Shown: positions 1 through 9,424 of the stretch, piece by piece
Position numbering within the stretch: position 1 is the stretch's first letter
How the letters are laid out: each line of letters begins with the position of its first letter
Assembly (NCBI GenBank): GCA_943913905.1
Contig: CALTZZ010000001.1
Coordinates: forward strand, 1-64,000
DNA length: 64,000 nucleotides
Direction of reading: 5' to 3'
Source: an uncultured Dermabacteraceae bacterium
Lineage (GTDB): Bacteria > Actinomycetota > Actinomycetes > Actinomycetales > Dermabacteraceae
Position numbers and translations under genes: made by a program
The notes under the pieces: generated by a model
The model's database searches: none
Seen by the model: the letters and a program-made list of their open reading frames with translations, nothing else
What the model was told of the DNA's origin: nothing

Positions 1-684
1 CGTATGCGCGGGGTGCACACCAAGCTTCTCTCGAAGCGCTTCGAGTGCGAAAGCCTTCGTCACGCCCGGCGCAGACATGTCGAGCCAGCTCGACCATCCG
101 ATCGCATACTGGCAGCCGTGCACGCCGGCTTCCGCCACGATTGCCCCGAACTCTTCAGTCGACATGTCAGGGGCCGTCACCACCACGCGCACCACATCAC
201 GCTCGTTGAAGAGTTCCTCGATGGGGGCGTGCTCAGTCTGCAGACCAAAGCTCAAGTCCTGGAATGACTGCGTGGCGTGGAACGAACCGTCGTGGCGCTC
301 CACCGCGAAGCGCGCCGTCGGGACCGCCTCGTGCAGTGTCCGAAGGGCCTGCTCGGGATTAAAGGTGACGGTGTCGGTCACCTCGAAATCCCCCTCGCCA
401 GGGCCGGTGATCCGTGTCGTGACGGCACCGTTCGAACTCACCGACCAGCCATCGGTCACGCCAGCCAATTCCACAATCGGCAAAGTCGCACCCAGGGAAC
501 GGCCCGTGGCCACCACAACGTGGTGCCCTGCCTCGCGCACAACCTGGAGCACATCGTGCACCACCGGATCCATCACACCCTCGTGGTCCACAAGAGTGCC
601 GTCAACATCAAGCCCAATGAGAACGCGGTGCCCCCGCAGAGGCGCGATCAGAGATTCGAGCGCGGCGATCGTTCCCTCGCTCAC
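1..684 (-). CDS. HAD-superfamily Cof-type phosphatase, C-terminus cut by the window edge
   Basis: This is probably a cytoplasmic sugar-phosphate or nucleotide phosphatase of the Cof/HAD type IIB class. Motif I is a clear DVDGTL about 25 residues from the start, and the ATGR stretch that follows is the usual motif II region. The GVTKAFAL segment near the window edge is the motif III lysine context. The motif IV aspartates would lie outside the window. The start is GTG, overlapping the TGA of serS as GTGA, so the gene is translationally coupled to serS. A Cof-type hydrolase directly after serS is a common actinobacterial arrangement. The substrate cannot be told from sequence. Confidence 0.85.
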   Translation of the reverse strand, partial: MSEGTIAALESLIAPLRGHRVLIGLDVDGTLVDHEGVMDPVVHDVLQVVREAGHHVVVATGRSLGATLPIVELAGVTDGWSVSSNGAVTTRITGPGEGDFEVTDTVTFNPEQALRTLHEAVPTARFAVERHDGSFHATQSFQDLSFGLQTEHAPIEELFNERDVVRVVVTAPDMSTEEFGAIVAEAGVHGCQYAIGWSSWLDMSAPGVTKAFALEALREKLGVHPAHT

Positions 685-1940
685 TGGACCTCAAACACCT
701 CGCGGCCGCCAAGGAACGGGCGCAGCCCTTCGGGCACAACCACAGAGCCATCGGCCTGCTGATGATTTTCGAGCAGAGCCACGATGAAGCGGGTGGTGCC
801 CAGCGTGCCGTTGAGGGTCGCAACAGGGCGCAGGTTTCCGTCGACCCGCTCACGGATATTGAGACGGCGCGCCTGGAACTGCGTGCAGTTCGACGTTGAG
901 GTCAGCTCGCGATACGTGTTCTGACTCGGAACCCACGCTTCGCAGTCGTACTTCCGTGCCGCCGACGTGCCAAGGTCGCCTGCCGCCGTGTCGATGATGC
1001 GGTAGGGAACGTCGATGAGGCTCATCATTTCGCGTTCCCAGCCCAGCAGCCGTTCGTGTTCCTCATACGACTCTTCGATCGAGCAGTACGAGAACATCTC
1101 AACCTTGTGGAACTGGTGCACGCGAATGATCCCGCGGGTGTCCTTGCCGTAGCTTCCGGCTTCGCGTCGGTAGCAGGCGCTCCACCCGGCGTAGCGCTTC
1201 GGGCCGTCGCTCAGGTCCAGGACCTCGTCGCGGTGGTAGCCGGCGAGCGCGACCTCCGAGGTGCCTACGAGGTAGAGGTCGTCGTCCTTGTCCAGGTGAT
1301 AGACCTCGTCAGCGTGTTCGCCGAGGAAGCCGGTGCCATCCATCGTTTCGGGGAGCACGAGAGTGGGCGTGATGATGGGCGTGAAGCCCGCACGGGTGGC
1401 CTTATCCATGGCGGCGTTGAGGATTGCCAGCTCGAGCTGCGCACCCACACCGGTGAGGAAGTAGAAGCGGCTTCCCGACACTTTCGCGCCGCGCTGCATG
1501 TCGATCGCCTTGAGCTTCTCGGCGATCTCGAGGTGATCGGCAACCTCGAAGTCAAACGTGGGGACCTCCCCCACGTGCTCGCGGACCGTGAAGTCGTCTT
1601 CCAGGCCCTCGGGGGCGCCTTCGGCAATGTTCGGAATCTTGCGGAGGGCCTCATCGCGCGCTTCGATCGCAGCGTTCGCTTTCTGCTCCAGGTCCTTGAC
1701 CTGGGCACTGATCTCCTTGGCGCGGGCCAACAGCTCTTGCTTGTCGTCCCCCTGCGCCTGCGCAACCTTCTTGCCGAACGTCTTCTGTTCGGCGCGCAGC
1801 GCCTCGAACTGCTGCGTGGCCTCGCGCCACGAAGAGTCCGCAGACAGAACGGCATCGACCGTCTGGGGGTCGCGTCGGCGGGCGCGCTGCGCCTCGCGGA
1901 CTAGTTCGGGATTGTCACGGAGCACTCGCAGATCGATCAT
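681..1940 (-). CDS. serS: Seryl-tRNA synthetase
   Basis: It charges tRNA-Ser in the cytoplasm. The 419 residues are the normal SerRS length. Residues 1-105 form the antiparallel coiled-coil arm, starting [14 protein letters not shown]. The class II catalytic core follows: motif 2 is the [16 protein letters not shown] stretch, and motif 3 ends in [16 protein letters not shown]. The start ATG is in the canonical N-terminal sequence. The gene is upstream of and overlaps the Cof-type hydrolase. It is divergent from the diacylglycerol kinase-like gene with about 58 bp between starts. Nothing odd was seen, and no T-box is visible in the short leader. Confidence 0.98.
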   Translation of the reverse strand: MIDLRVLRDNPELVREAQRARRRDPQTVDAVLSADSSWREATQQFEALRAEQKTFGKKVAQAQGDDKQELLARAKEISAQVKDLEQKANAAIEARDEALRKIPNIAEGAPEGLEDDFTVREHVGEVPTFDFEVADHLEIAEKLKAIDMQRGAKVSGSRFYFLTGVGAQLELAILNAAMDKATRAGFTPIITPTLVLPETMDGTGFLGEHADEVYHLDKDDDLYLVGTSEVALAGYHRDEVLDLSDGPKRYAGWSACYRREAGSYGKDTRGIIRVHQFHKVEMFSYCSIEESYEEHERLLGWEREMMSLIDVPYRIIDTAAGDLGTSAARKYDCEAWVPSQNTYRELTSTSNCTQFQARRLNIRERVDGNLRPVATLNGTLGTTRFIVALLENHQQADGSVVVPEGLRPFLGGREVFEVQ

Positions 1941-1998
1941 GACTCCAGCCTACCGCGAGCACAGTTTTCCGGTAGACCAGTCCGCGTAAGGTGGGATC

Positions 1999-2979
1999 GT
2001 GAAGGAAAGCCGTATCGGCGTGGTCATCAACCCGTCTAAATTCAACGATCCTGAGCGCTTCAAGCGCCGCATTCGTCGTGCCATCGCACACCACCACGGC
2101 GCCCAGAACCCCGACGAAGACGCCTCGGTATCCGAGGACGTCACGTTTTACGACACGACGGTGGACGACGCCGGCTACGGTCAGGCCCGCGCCGCGGTGG
2201 CCGACGGTTGCAGCCTCGTCATTGCTGCCGGAGGAGACGGTACCGTGCGACTCGTGGCTGCAGGAATCGCCGGTTCGGATTCGGCACTCGGCATCATCCC
2301 CGTGGGGACGGGAAACCTGTTTGCCCGCAACATCGACGTGCCCATGGATGACCTCGACGGCGCGCTAGACATCGCTCTCACTGGGACGACCACAGAAATC
2401 GACCTCGGGTGGCTGGGCCGCGGCTCCAGCGCCGCGGAAGCCGAAGACGCAACGCCCGAACCATTCCTGGTCATTGCAGGATTCGGGTTCGACGCGGTCG
2501 TCATGGAACGCACTGATTCTCGGCTCAAGAAGTACGTGGGTTGGCTCGCGTACGTGGTGGCGGGAGCCCGCTACCTCGTAGGTCGCGGCCAAGAAATCAC
2601 ACTTGATCTTGATGGCCGCCGCACCCGGCCGCTCAACGCCCGCACGGTCATGATCGGCAACGTGGGGCGCCTCCCCGGCGGTTTCACGATCATGCCGGGC
2701 GCAGACGCCTCCAACGGTTCACTCGAAATCCTCACCCTCGATTGGAAGGGCGCCGCAGGCTTCGGGCAGATCGTGACGGAGATGGTCGCTCCCGGCGCGA
2801 AATCGCTCGCGCGAATCTCCCAAAAGCGCACGTTCCAGGCCCGCACGATGCGCGCCTCCACGAAGAAGGAACTCCCCGTCCAGGTCGACGGCGACTTCCT
2901 CGGTGATTCCAGCCATCTCCACGCTCGAGTCCAGCCGCGCGCCCTCAAGGTACGCACACCAGAGAACGTTCAGCCTTAA
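1999..2979 (+). CDS. Diacylglycerol kinase-family lipid kinase
   Basis: This is a DAGK_cat-domain protein of 326 residues that probably phosphorylates a lipid alcohol with ATP at the inner face of the membrane. The nucleotide-binding loop AAGGDGTVR lies near residue 77, followed by PVGTGNLFARN, both diagnostic of the DgkB/YegS fold. The C-terminal half is the beta-sandwich domain ending in a VQVDGDFLGDS-like strand. It starts at GTG 1999, with AAGGTGGG at 1988-1995 as the ribosome-binding site. Its TAA overlaps the stop of pheA on the other strand. Homologues sit beside serS and pheA in many actinobacteria. The exact lipid substrate is unknown. Confidence 0.92.
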   Translation: MKESRIGVVINPSKFNDPERFKRRIRRAIAHHHGAQNPDEDASVSEDVTFYDTTVDDAGYGQARAAVADGCSLVIAAGGDGTVRLVAAGIAGSDSALGIIPVGTGNLFARNIDVPMDDLDGALDIALTGTTTEIDLGWLGRGSSAAEAEDATPEPFLVIAGFGFDAVVMERTDSRLKKYVGWLAYVVAGARYLVGRGQEITLDLDGRRTRPLNARTVMIGNVGRLPGGFTIMPGADASNGSLEILTLDWKGAAGFGQIVTEMVAPGAKSLARISQKRTFQARTMRASTKKELPVQVDGDFLGDSSHLHARVQPRALKVRTPENVQP

Positions 2980-3929
2980 CCGTCGGTGTCCTCCACTCGG
3001 CTCAGAATGGAGTCGATCCATACGCGCGCGCTATCGAACGCGGTATCCGAGTTGTGGTCCTCAATGATGGGCGAGCTGGCGTCGGCCTTGGGGTAACTGC
3101 CCAGGAACACGACTCGGGTGCAGATGCGGTGCAGGCCGCGAAGAGCGGCCGCTACCCGCCTGTCTTCGATGTGCCCCTCCAGATCGAGCGAAAACGAGTA
3201 GCGTCCCAGGGCATCGCCGATCGGACGCGACTCGATACGGGAAAGGTTCACGCCGTTCGCGTTGAACACTTCGAGCATGGTCAGGAGTGACCCCGCTCGG
3301 TTGTGGGCGAGGTGGGCAACAATGGTCGTTTTGTCTGCACCGGTGCGCGCGGGAACACTCGAATCTCTCTGAACCAAGACGAATCGGGTTTGAGCACCGG
3401 CATTGTCTTCAATCCCCTCGGCAATAACCTCGAGGCCGAAGTGTTCCGCCGCGAGGGCCGAACAGATAGCCGCACTCTCCAGAGCACGCGGATCCGAATC
3501 GTCCATTGCCGCGATCGCCCTTGCCGCTTCCGCCGTGGACAGTGCGGGCTGGGCCGACGCCCCCGGCACATGCTCGCGCACAAAGGCCTGACACTGGGCC
3601 TGTGCGTGCGTGTGCGAATACACCGCGCGGATATCGGCGAGAGACAGCGGCGTCTTCGCTGCCAGCACGAAGGTGATGGGGACGATCTGCTCGGCAACGA
3701 TCGAAATTCCGCCAGTCGCCGCGAGCACGTCGAGAGTGCCCGACACGCCGCCCTCCACCGAGTTTTCAATGGGCGCCATCATCGCATCGACCCCGCCGTC
3801 CACGAGATTGGCGACCGCTGCAGCCACGCTCGAGAACGGCACAAGGTCACCGCCCTGGCGCTCGTCGAGAGTCTGCATCAAGGCCTGATGAGTGAAGGTC
3901 GTCTCGGGTCCCAGGAATCCATAGCGCAT
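2976..3929 (-). CDS. pheA: Prephenate dehydratase
   Basis: It converts prephenate to phenylpyruvate, the last specific step before phenylalanine. The protein begins MRYGFLGPETTFTHQAL, the usual start of the PDT domain. The catalytic TRF motif is near residue 180 (TRFVLV), and a C-terminal ACT domain carries the ESRP phenylalanine-binding motif. There is no fused chorismate mutase, as expected in actinobacteria. I chose ATG 3929 over an upstream GTG at 3968. The longer form adds 13 residues not seen in the family and would abut the divergent ATG at 3969. Feedback inhibition by Phe through the ACT domain is known for the family. Confidence 0.95.
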   Translation of the reverse strand: MRYGFLGPETTFTHQALMQTLDERQGGDLVPFSSVAAAVANLVDGGVDAMMAPIENSVEGGVSGTLDVLAATGGISIVAEQIVPITFVLAAKTPLSLADIRAVYSHTHAQAQCQAFVREHVPGASAQPALSTAEAARAIAAMDDSDPRALESAAICSALAAEHFGLEVIAEGIEDNAGAQTRFVLVQRDSSVPARTGADKTTIVAHLAHNRAGSLLTMLEVFNANGVNLSRIESRPIGDALGRYSFSLDLEGHIEDRRVAAALRGLHRICTRVVFLGSYPKADASSPIIEDHNSDTAFDSARVWIDSILSRVEDTDG

Positions 3930-3968
3930 GGCCACCAGGGTAGCGGCGCTGCTCGTTAGGCTGTTCAC

Positions 3969-6161
3969 ATGCCCAAAAACCTCCGTGGCCGACGCCTGAT
4001 CGGTGTCATTGCCGCCCTCGCGTGCGCGCTCATGTTCGTGCTGCCCGTTGTGGTTCCCTCACTCGTGTGGGGCCATGCGAGGGCCTCGGCGGAGCCGAGC
4101 ACCGAACCGGCCACGGTTGTGTACGTGACGAGCGGGCTGACGTGGGCGGATGTTTCGGCAGACACCACACCGAACCTCGCGTGCTTCGCGAATCACAGCG
4201 GGGTCGCGGCCATGTCCGTCACGAGCGAGTCCGTGCTCCCCACGAAACGCCAGGGCCTCGAATCACTCGCGACCGGCACCCGCACACCGAAGCTCTCCGC
4301 GAGCGCCGCACGCACCCCGGAGGGGGCAGCGCACCTACCCGACTCCGTGGGTGGGGACTCGAGCCTCACGGTCGTGGATCTCGGCGATGTTGACGTTGCG
4401 GGCACGGCGAAAGAACGGCGCGAATCTCTCGCTGCTCTCGACGCCCAGTTCGCGGAGCAGGCTGGCCCATGTGGACGCTCACACACGGGCAAGGACGGTA
4501 CGCGCGCGGCCCTGGCATCCGTCGGCCATATCAACCCCGCCCCCGCCGACGCCGTGGACGTGGAGGCGGAGCGCTCTTATTCAAACCTCGCGGTTCCGCT
4601 CCAGATGCAGGCATACATGGACTCCGGGTGGGGTCCGGCGATCCTCACGAGCACATCCACCCGTCAGCCCGGCATCGTCATGAACGTTGACGTAGCACCG
4701 ACGCTGGCGGGGAAGGACAGCGTTGGAATTGGGCGCGCGATGGCGGGCAGTCCCGTCGAACCAGCCGAATCAGCGGAGGCTGAACCGGGCGGCGTTGCCG
4801 GGGCGCTCGACGGCGATCCCACCGGCCCATCGAGCGAAGCCGTGACCCTCGTGCGAGACCTCAGCGTCACCACACGACTCACCGAAGATTCCCTTGGCAT
4901 CGTCATGGGGTGCGTTGGCGCAGTGCTGATCGCGGCCGGGGTCCTCGTCGCCACTCTGCGGCCCACATCCGCCGGCCGCCAACGGATTCGGCGCGTGGCC
5001 ACCCACGTGCTCTCCGTGGGGCTCTTCGCAATTCCCGCGGGCCTCACCTCGCGGCTCCTGCCGCTCGGCCCCATCACCCACACCGGTCTGCCCGCCCCAG
5101 TTGTACTGTTCGCTTACATTGCGGCTCTCACCGGCATCGCCGGGACGCTCCTCGTGATCGCCGTGCGACTCTTGCGGCCCCAGGCGCCACTCCTTATCCC
5201 GGCCGCCGCCGGGCTCAGCACAGCAGCCCTCATCTGCCTGGATTCGATACTCGGCTCCCACGCCCAGTTCACCTCGGTCATGGGCAACCAGCCCCTCTAC
5301 GCCGGGCGTTTCTACGGAATCACCAACCACCTCACCGGCATCATGCTGGCCGGATGGATCCTCGGCCTCGGCGCACTCATCCACGCCCTCCCCGCCTTCA
5401 CCTCCGGGCGCCGCGCCGGGCTGAGGCGTGTTGTACTCGTGGGCATCACCGGCGTCATCGTGGGTGCGATAGCGATTACCCCGGGAATGGGGTCCGACGC
5501 CGGCAGTGCCCTCATGTACCTCCCGGCAACGCTCGTGGGGTGCCTCCTGGTCAGCGGGCTCCGCACGCGGATCTGGCACATTGCCGCAGCACTCGGAATC
5601 GGCGCCGCCGTTTTCTTCGGAGCTGGTTTCCTCGACTATCTGCGCCCCTCGAGCGAACGCACACACCTAGGCGCGTTCATCGCGCAAATCCTGGGCGATT
5701 CCAGCACGGGGGCGGACTCCCCCACTGGTATCACCGTATTCTTCAGCGTGTTCGCGGACCGCACGGTGCGCATGCTCGAGCCACTGTGGATCTACCCGTG
5801 GTTCCTTGTGTGGCCCGCTGTTCTCCTGGGCCTGGCCCTCGCCGCCTATGCACTCCGGCCGGGCGGGGGCTTCGCGGCCCGCGTTCCCTACGCGTGGAGA
5901 CTGCGAGCCGTGGGCATCGGCGCAGCGGTCATTGGCGCGCTCACGAACGACACCGGGCTCGTGCTCCTCGCCGCCGCATTCGCAGCCGGGGCCGCGCTCA
6001 GCGGCGCCATCATTGCTCAGTCGACGCGACCGGCTCCTCTTCCTTCGGGTCCTCATCCAACGGATCGTTCGGGCTCATCTTCCGGCGAGCCACAAGCGCA
6101 CGGACCACGTCCTTCAACTGGCTCGCCCGGTGCATCTGACCGCGGAAATCCTTCCCGGTAG
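3969..6161 (+). CDS. Polytopic membrane protein with extracytoplasmic alkaline-phosphatase-like domain
   Basis: This 730-residue envelope protein is typical of actinobacteria. An N-terminal signal anchor (residues 8-28) is followed by an exported domain of about 270 residues. That domain opens TSGLTWADVSADTTPN and contains a VDVAPTLAG strand, resembling the alkaline-phosphatase/sulfatase fold. About ten membrane segments follow from residue 300, ending at AAALSGAIIAQ. The last 50 residues are Ser/Pro/Gly-rich and cytosolic or disordered. This tail is read antisense to the end of the glycosyltransferase gene over 152 nt. Its neighbours suggest a role in cell-envelope glycan or lipid metabolism. 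No substrate can be assigned. Confidence 0.75.
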   Translation: MPKNLRGRRLIGVIAALACALMFVLPVVVPSLVWGHARASAEPSTEPATVVYVTSGLTWADVSADTTPNLACFANHSGVAAMSVTSESVLPTKRQGLESLATGTRTPKLSASAARTPEGAAHLPDSVGGDSSLTVVDLGDVDVAGTAKERRESLAALDAQFAEQAGPCGRSHTGKDGTRAALASVGHINPAPADAVDVEAERSYSNLAVPLQMQAYMDSGWGPAILTSTSTRQPGIVMNVDVAPTLAGKDSVGIGRAMAGSPVEPAESAEAEPGGVAGALDGDPTGPSSEAVTLVRDLSVTTRLTEDSLGIVMGCVGAVLIAAGVLVATLRPTSAGRQRIRRVATHVLSVGLFAIPAGLTSRLLPLGPITHTGLPAPVVLFAYIAALTGIAGTLLVIAVRLLRPQAPLLIPAAAGLSTAALICLDSILGSHAQFTSVMGNQPLYAGRFYGITNHLTGIMLAGWILGLGALIHALPAFTSGRRAGLRRVVLVGITGVIVGAIAITPGMGSDAGSALMYLPATLVGCLLVSGLRTRIWHIAAALGIGAAVFFGAGFLDYLRPSSERTHLGAFIAQILGDSSTGADSPTGITVFFSVFADRTVRMLEPLWIYPWFLVWPAVLLGLALAAYALRPGGGFAARVPYAWRLRAVGIGAAVIGALTNDTGLVLLAAAFAAGAALSGAIIAQSTRPAPLPSGPHPTDRSGSSSGEPQAHGPRPSTGSPGASDRGNPSR

Positions 6162-6918
6162 CGCGGTGCCGCAAATTCGCCGGCACTTCCTTCACCCAGA
6201 AACCGGCGTGAAGCGCGTCAATCGTGAGGCCCGTTTCCACGCCCCACCCGTGTGCGAGGGGCTGCACGGCGTCCCACGTTTCCCGAGTCACGCAGCGCGT
6301 TCCGCTTAACGGTTGCTCAGCCTCGAAACCAGTGGCTTTCCTAATGCCATTGCGGGCTGTTTTCACCACGAGCCCCATACCCGCAGCGCCATCCTGCGGC
6401 GGGAGCGTCGCAATGGCCATATCAACGCCCTCGTCGAGCACGGCCCGCACGAGCGGCTCCGCCTCGATCGCCGATTCCTGCATGTCCGCGTCAATAAACA
6501 GGAGTGCGCGCGGAACCACCTGCGAATCCTCGGGAACCGTCTCCGGAGCGGTTTCGTCTGCCATGGTGGAGCTGCGCATCGTGCCCCGCGACTGCTCTTC
6601 GGGAGCTTCAGGCGGCATGGTGGGTGCGAGCAGCGCCGCAGTGGCCGCTTCCTCACGCATGTGAACAACCTTCGCCCCGGTCGCCATGGCCGACGCCTTG
6701 CCACGATTCACCTTGTGCCGCACCACCACTGCGCCTGCGCCCTTCGCGAGGGCCGATGTGGCGTCCGTGGAGCCATCATCAACCACCACAACGAGGTCCA
6801 CGCGGTCAATCTCGAACGCCGTCAACACCGTGCGCTCAATGCGTTCGGCTTCATCCTTCGCCGGAATCACGACCGCGACCGAACGCGGGCGCGGCGTCGC
6901 GGCCACGGTCTGAGTCAT
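6010..6918 (-). CDS. Family 2 glycosyltransferase
   Basis: This is a GT-A fold glycosyltransferase of 302 residues. It starts with a VAVVIPAKDEAERI strand and has a nucleotide-sugar-binding VVDDGSTD. The metal-binding DxD-like motif is FIDADMQES. An unusual insert (about residues 85-140, rich in Glu, Pro, Ala and Thr) separates the VVDDGS and DAD regions. The GTRCVTRE and HGWGVETGLTIDA segments are like those of glucosyl-3-phosphoglycerate synthase and dolichol-phosphate-type transferases. The ATG overlaps the DUF5926 stop as ATGA, so it is probably co-translated. No membrane segment is evident. The donor and acceptor are unknown. Confidence 0.85.
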   Translation of the reverse strand: MTQTVAATPRPRSVAVVIPAKDEAERIERTVLTAFEIDRVDLVVVVDDGSTDATSALAKGAGAVVVRHKVNRGKASAMATGAKVVHMREEAATAALLAPTMPPEAPEEQSRGTMRSSTMADETAPETVPEDSQVVPRALLFIDADMQESAIEAEPLVRAVLDEGVDMAIATLPPQDGAAGMGLVVKTARNGIRKATGFEAEQPLSGTRCVTRETWDAVQPLAHGWGVETGLTIDALHAGFWVKEVPANLRHRATGKDFRGQMHRASQLKDVVRALVARRKMSPNDPLDEDPKEEEPVASTEQ

Positions 6919-7736
6919 CGCAATGTCACCTGCCGTGCCACGATCCCGCCGCGGGCGCGGCGCTCAAGCGCCGTGAGCGGCTCCGAACTATTCAAGGCCT
7001 CTTCGAAACGGCGAGTAAACTCCGGGACCTCGTCTTCCACGCCTTCAACGCCGAACCCCTTCGGCAGATCCCACACCGGAATCGTGAGGCCATCCGCGCG
7101 GAAGGACCCGACATAGCGCGTGCCCTCGCCAATCCCCGAGTTCCGCTTCGCGTGCAACCGCGCCACGGCGTCGATGACCCGGCTCTCGCTCTCGTCCAAA
7201 ACCCAGCGCAGATGCTCCTTCGCGCCCGCGTCAACCCAGTAGGCGTGAGGGAGGCCCCCGACGGCCGCCGTCGGCATGATCGCTTCGTTCGCCTGCTCGA
7301 GCCCCGCCTCGATTTCTTCGGTGCGCTCCGCACCCGCATCGAGCCAGTACTCGAAATCTTCGTGGACCTCCACCAGGTAGTCGTCGGGGAACGACAGGAG
7401 GTCTTGCAGACGGGGCGAATCATCCTGCACGTCAACCGTGGAAACGGCCGTTCCCGCGTCTGAATCCAGGGCAGTCTTGAGCGCCGCACCCAGGCCCTTC
7501 GACACGTCGCTACCCGGCACGGTGGCCTGCATTCCAACCATGACCGTGCCATCGTCGCGCTTGAGAGCAGCCCAGTTCATCGGCAGGATCGAGGCGATAA
7601 CGACGTCGCCACCACCGTATTCGGACGTGATCGATGCCTTGATCGTTGCCGAAGGAATCAGCTGGCGCATCGCCACAAGATCAAGCTCGGCAGCCAGGCC
7701 CTCAAACGGGCGGGATACAAAAGTAGATGAAGTCAT
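6915..7736 (-). CDS. DUF5926 family protein
   Basis: This 273-residue soluble protein belongs to the actinobacteria-specific DUF5926 group, some members of which have been mislabelled as SecA-like. It starts FVSRPFEGLAAELDLVAMRQLIPSA, a conserved opening. The later segments SFPDDYLVEVHEDFEYWLD and YWVDAGAKEHLRW are typical. The function is not known. It is the first gene of a coupled pair with the GT2 gene (4-nt overlap), and this association recurs in actinobacteria, which hints at a shared envelope or housekeeping role. The start ATG is supported by the family alignment from memory. No signal peptide or transmembrane helix is visible. Confidence 0.8.
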   Translation of the reverse strand: MTSSTFVSRPFEGLAAELDLVAMRQLIPSATIKASITSEYGGGDVVIASILPMNWAALKRDDGTVMVGMQATVPGSDVSKGLGAALKTALDSDAGTAVSTVDVQDDSPRLQDLLSFPDDYLVEVHEDFEYWLDAGAERTEEIEAGLEQANEAIMPTAAVGGLPHAYWVDAGAKEHLRWVLDESESRVIDAVARLHAKRNSGIGEGTRYVGSFRADGLTIPVWDLPKGFGVEGVEDEVPEFTRRFEEALNSSEPLTALERRARGGIVARQVTLR

Positions 7737-7762
7737 GCCGCAAGTCTACGGGGCATGAATGG

Positions 7763-8035
7763 TCAGGCTGAAGGCCCGCCCTCGGGCCGACGGGCCTTCC
7801 TCACGGGTGGCGGCGGAACCTCACGCACAGCCACAATCAGTTCACGGGGAACGCGCGTATACCCGCGCTTCGTGTCGATCGTGACCGTGTCGTCTGCAGC
7901 CTCAACAACGTAACCAAGGGCGTCGGCCACCTTCTCCGGACCGTCGTGAGTGTGAGGATTGAGAGCATAGCGGGCGGTGACGCGGCGCCCGACCTCGAGG
8001 ATCGGCGCCCACCCGGTTCGCACTCGTTCAGTCAT
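7763..8035 (-). CDS. Small SH3-like domain protein
   Basis: This 90-residue protein resembles the N-terminal SH3-like domain of the mycobacterial Rv0428c-type GNAT acetyltransferases. It shows GRRVTARYAL, then a GYVVEAADDTVTIDTKRG hairpin and VPRELIVAVREVPPPP. The acetyltransferase domain itself is absent, so this is a stand-alone module. The C-terminal 12 residues are basic and Pro-rich. It lies between DUF5926 and the uracil permease on the same strand. I infer a binding rather than an enzymatic role. It could instead be a relic of a full-length acetyltransferase, although no downstream remnant is visible before the permease gene. Confidence 0.6.
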   Translation of the reverse strand: MTERVRTGWAPILEVGRRVTARYALNPHTHDGPEKVADALGYVVEAADDTVTIDTKRGYTRVPRELIVAVREVPPPPVRKARRPEGGPSA

Positions 8036-8067
8036 GCTCGCTACCGCCTCCCGAACTCGTGACCGTT

Positions 8068-9378
8068 TTAGTGCCGTGCTCGTTCGTCTGCAGAACCAGC
8101 TCCCACGAGCGGGGCGTCCTTTTCTTCCGTCCCGGTGATGCCGCCGATGGCGCTCATGCCGTGGTACACCACGAGCGCGGCCACCGTGCCCAGCGCGATG
8201 CCCGTAAACGAGAACCCGCCAATCTCCCAGTGCAGGTCTGCAATCGCAATCACGAGGGCGAGCCCCGCCGTCATCTGATTCTTAGGCTTCGCGAAATCGA
8301 CCCGGCTTTCGATCCACATACGGAATCCCACGATGGCGATCAGGCCGTACAGCACGAACGTAACGCCACCGAGAACACCAGCGGGAATCGAGTTGATGAC
8401 CGCGCCCACCTTCGGAGACATCGACAGCACGATCGCGGTGAAACCCGCAACCCAGTAGGCGGCCGTGGAGTACACGCGAGTCGCGCTCATGACCCCAATG
8501 TTTTCGCCGTACGTGGTGGTCGGCGAGCCACCAAAGGTACCGGAGATCGCCGTCGCGAATCCGTCGGCAAACAGGGCACGCCCCACTTCCTGATCCAGGT
8601 TCCTGTTCGTCATGGTTCCCACGCTCGTCACGTGCCCCACGTTTTCGGCAAGCAGCACCACGATCACCGGCAAGAAGATCGGGAGCAGCCCCACGTTGAA
8701 ACTCGGGAAATGGAACTCGGGAAGCCCCACCCAGTCAGCTGTGCTGATCGCCGACAGGTCAACCTCATGACGCAGCAGTGCCACGATGTAGCCCACGACC
8801 ACGCCGAGGAGCACGCTCACACGGCCCAGGATCCCCTTGAAGAGGACCGTGCAGAGGACGATCGCAAGCAGCGTCACGACCGCCGTGAACGGCGCCTTAG
8901 AAAAGTTGTTTTGGTAGGTGACCGGGACCAGGTTCAAACCGATCAACGCCACGATCGACCCCATCACTACCGGCGGCATCAACGTGCCGATCCAGTTCGT
9001 GCCCACGCGTTGAATGAGCAGCCCCAAGAGAGCGAGCAGGAGCCCCGTCATGAGGACGCCACCCAGCGCTGCCCCCATGGAGTCAGCCTTCGTGGACGCG
9101 GTGATCGGGGCGATGAACGCGAACGAACTACCGAGATAGCTCGGCACGCGATTGCGGGTGATCAACAGGAATAGCAGAGTGCCGAAGCCCGAGAACAGCA
9201 AGGTGGTGGACGGCGGGAACCCCGTCAGGACAGGCACGAGGAACGTGGCACCGAACATGGCGATCACGTGCTGCGCACCAATACCAATGGTGAGCGGCCA
9301 TGCGAGCCGCTCTTCAGGGAGTACTACTTTTCCGGGTTCAACCGTGCGGCCATCGCCGTGCAGCGTCCACGTGGGCAT
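8068..9378 (-). CDS. uraA: Uracil/xanthine permease, NCS2 family
   Basis: This is a proton-coupled nucleobase importer in the cytoplasmic membrane. The 436 residues contain about 14 membrane segments. Family signatures are QHVIAMFGATFLVPVLTG near residue 35, AENVGH in the middle and SPTTTYGENIGVM at about 290. The last of these is typical of the uracil subgroup (UraA/PyrP). I chose ATG 9378 (MPTWTLHGDG). Upstream extension would run into the neighbouring gene and adds a non-hydrophobic, Cys/Arg-rich segment. An AAAGAG stretch lies just upstream as a weak ribosome-binding site. It could also accept xanthine, but uracil is the more likely substrate. Confidence 0.9.
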   Translation of the reverse strand: MPTWTLHGDGRTVEPGKVVLPEERLAWPLTIGIGAQHVIAMFGATFLVPVLTGFPPSTTLLFSGFGTLLFLLITRNRVPSYLGSSFAFIAPITASTKADSMGAALGGVLMTGLLLALLGLLIQRVGTNWIGTLMPPVVMGSIVALIGLNLVPVTYQNNFSKAPFTAVVTLLAIVLCTVLFKGILGRVSVLLGVVVGYIVALLRHEVDLSAISTADWVGLPEFHFPSFNVGLLPIFLPVIVVLLAENVGHVTSVGTMTNRNLDQEVGRALFADGFATAISGTFGGSPTTTYGENIGVMSATRVYSTAAYWVAGFTAIVLSMSPKVGAVINSIPAGVLGGVTFVLYGLIAIVGFRMWIESRVDFAKPKNQMTAGLALVIAIADLHWEIGGFSFTGIALGTVAALVVYHGMSAIGGITGTEEKDAPLVGAGSADERARH

Positions 9379-9424
9379 GACGAAACTCTTTTCAAAACAG
9401 GAAATGTGAGGAAAGAGGGAGGGG

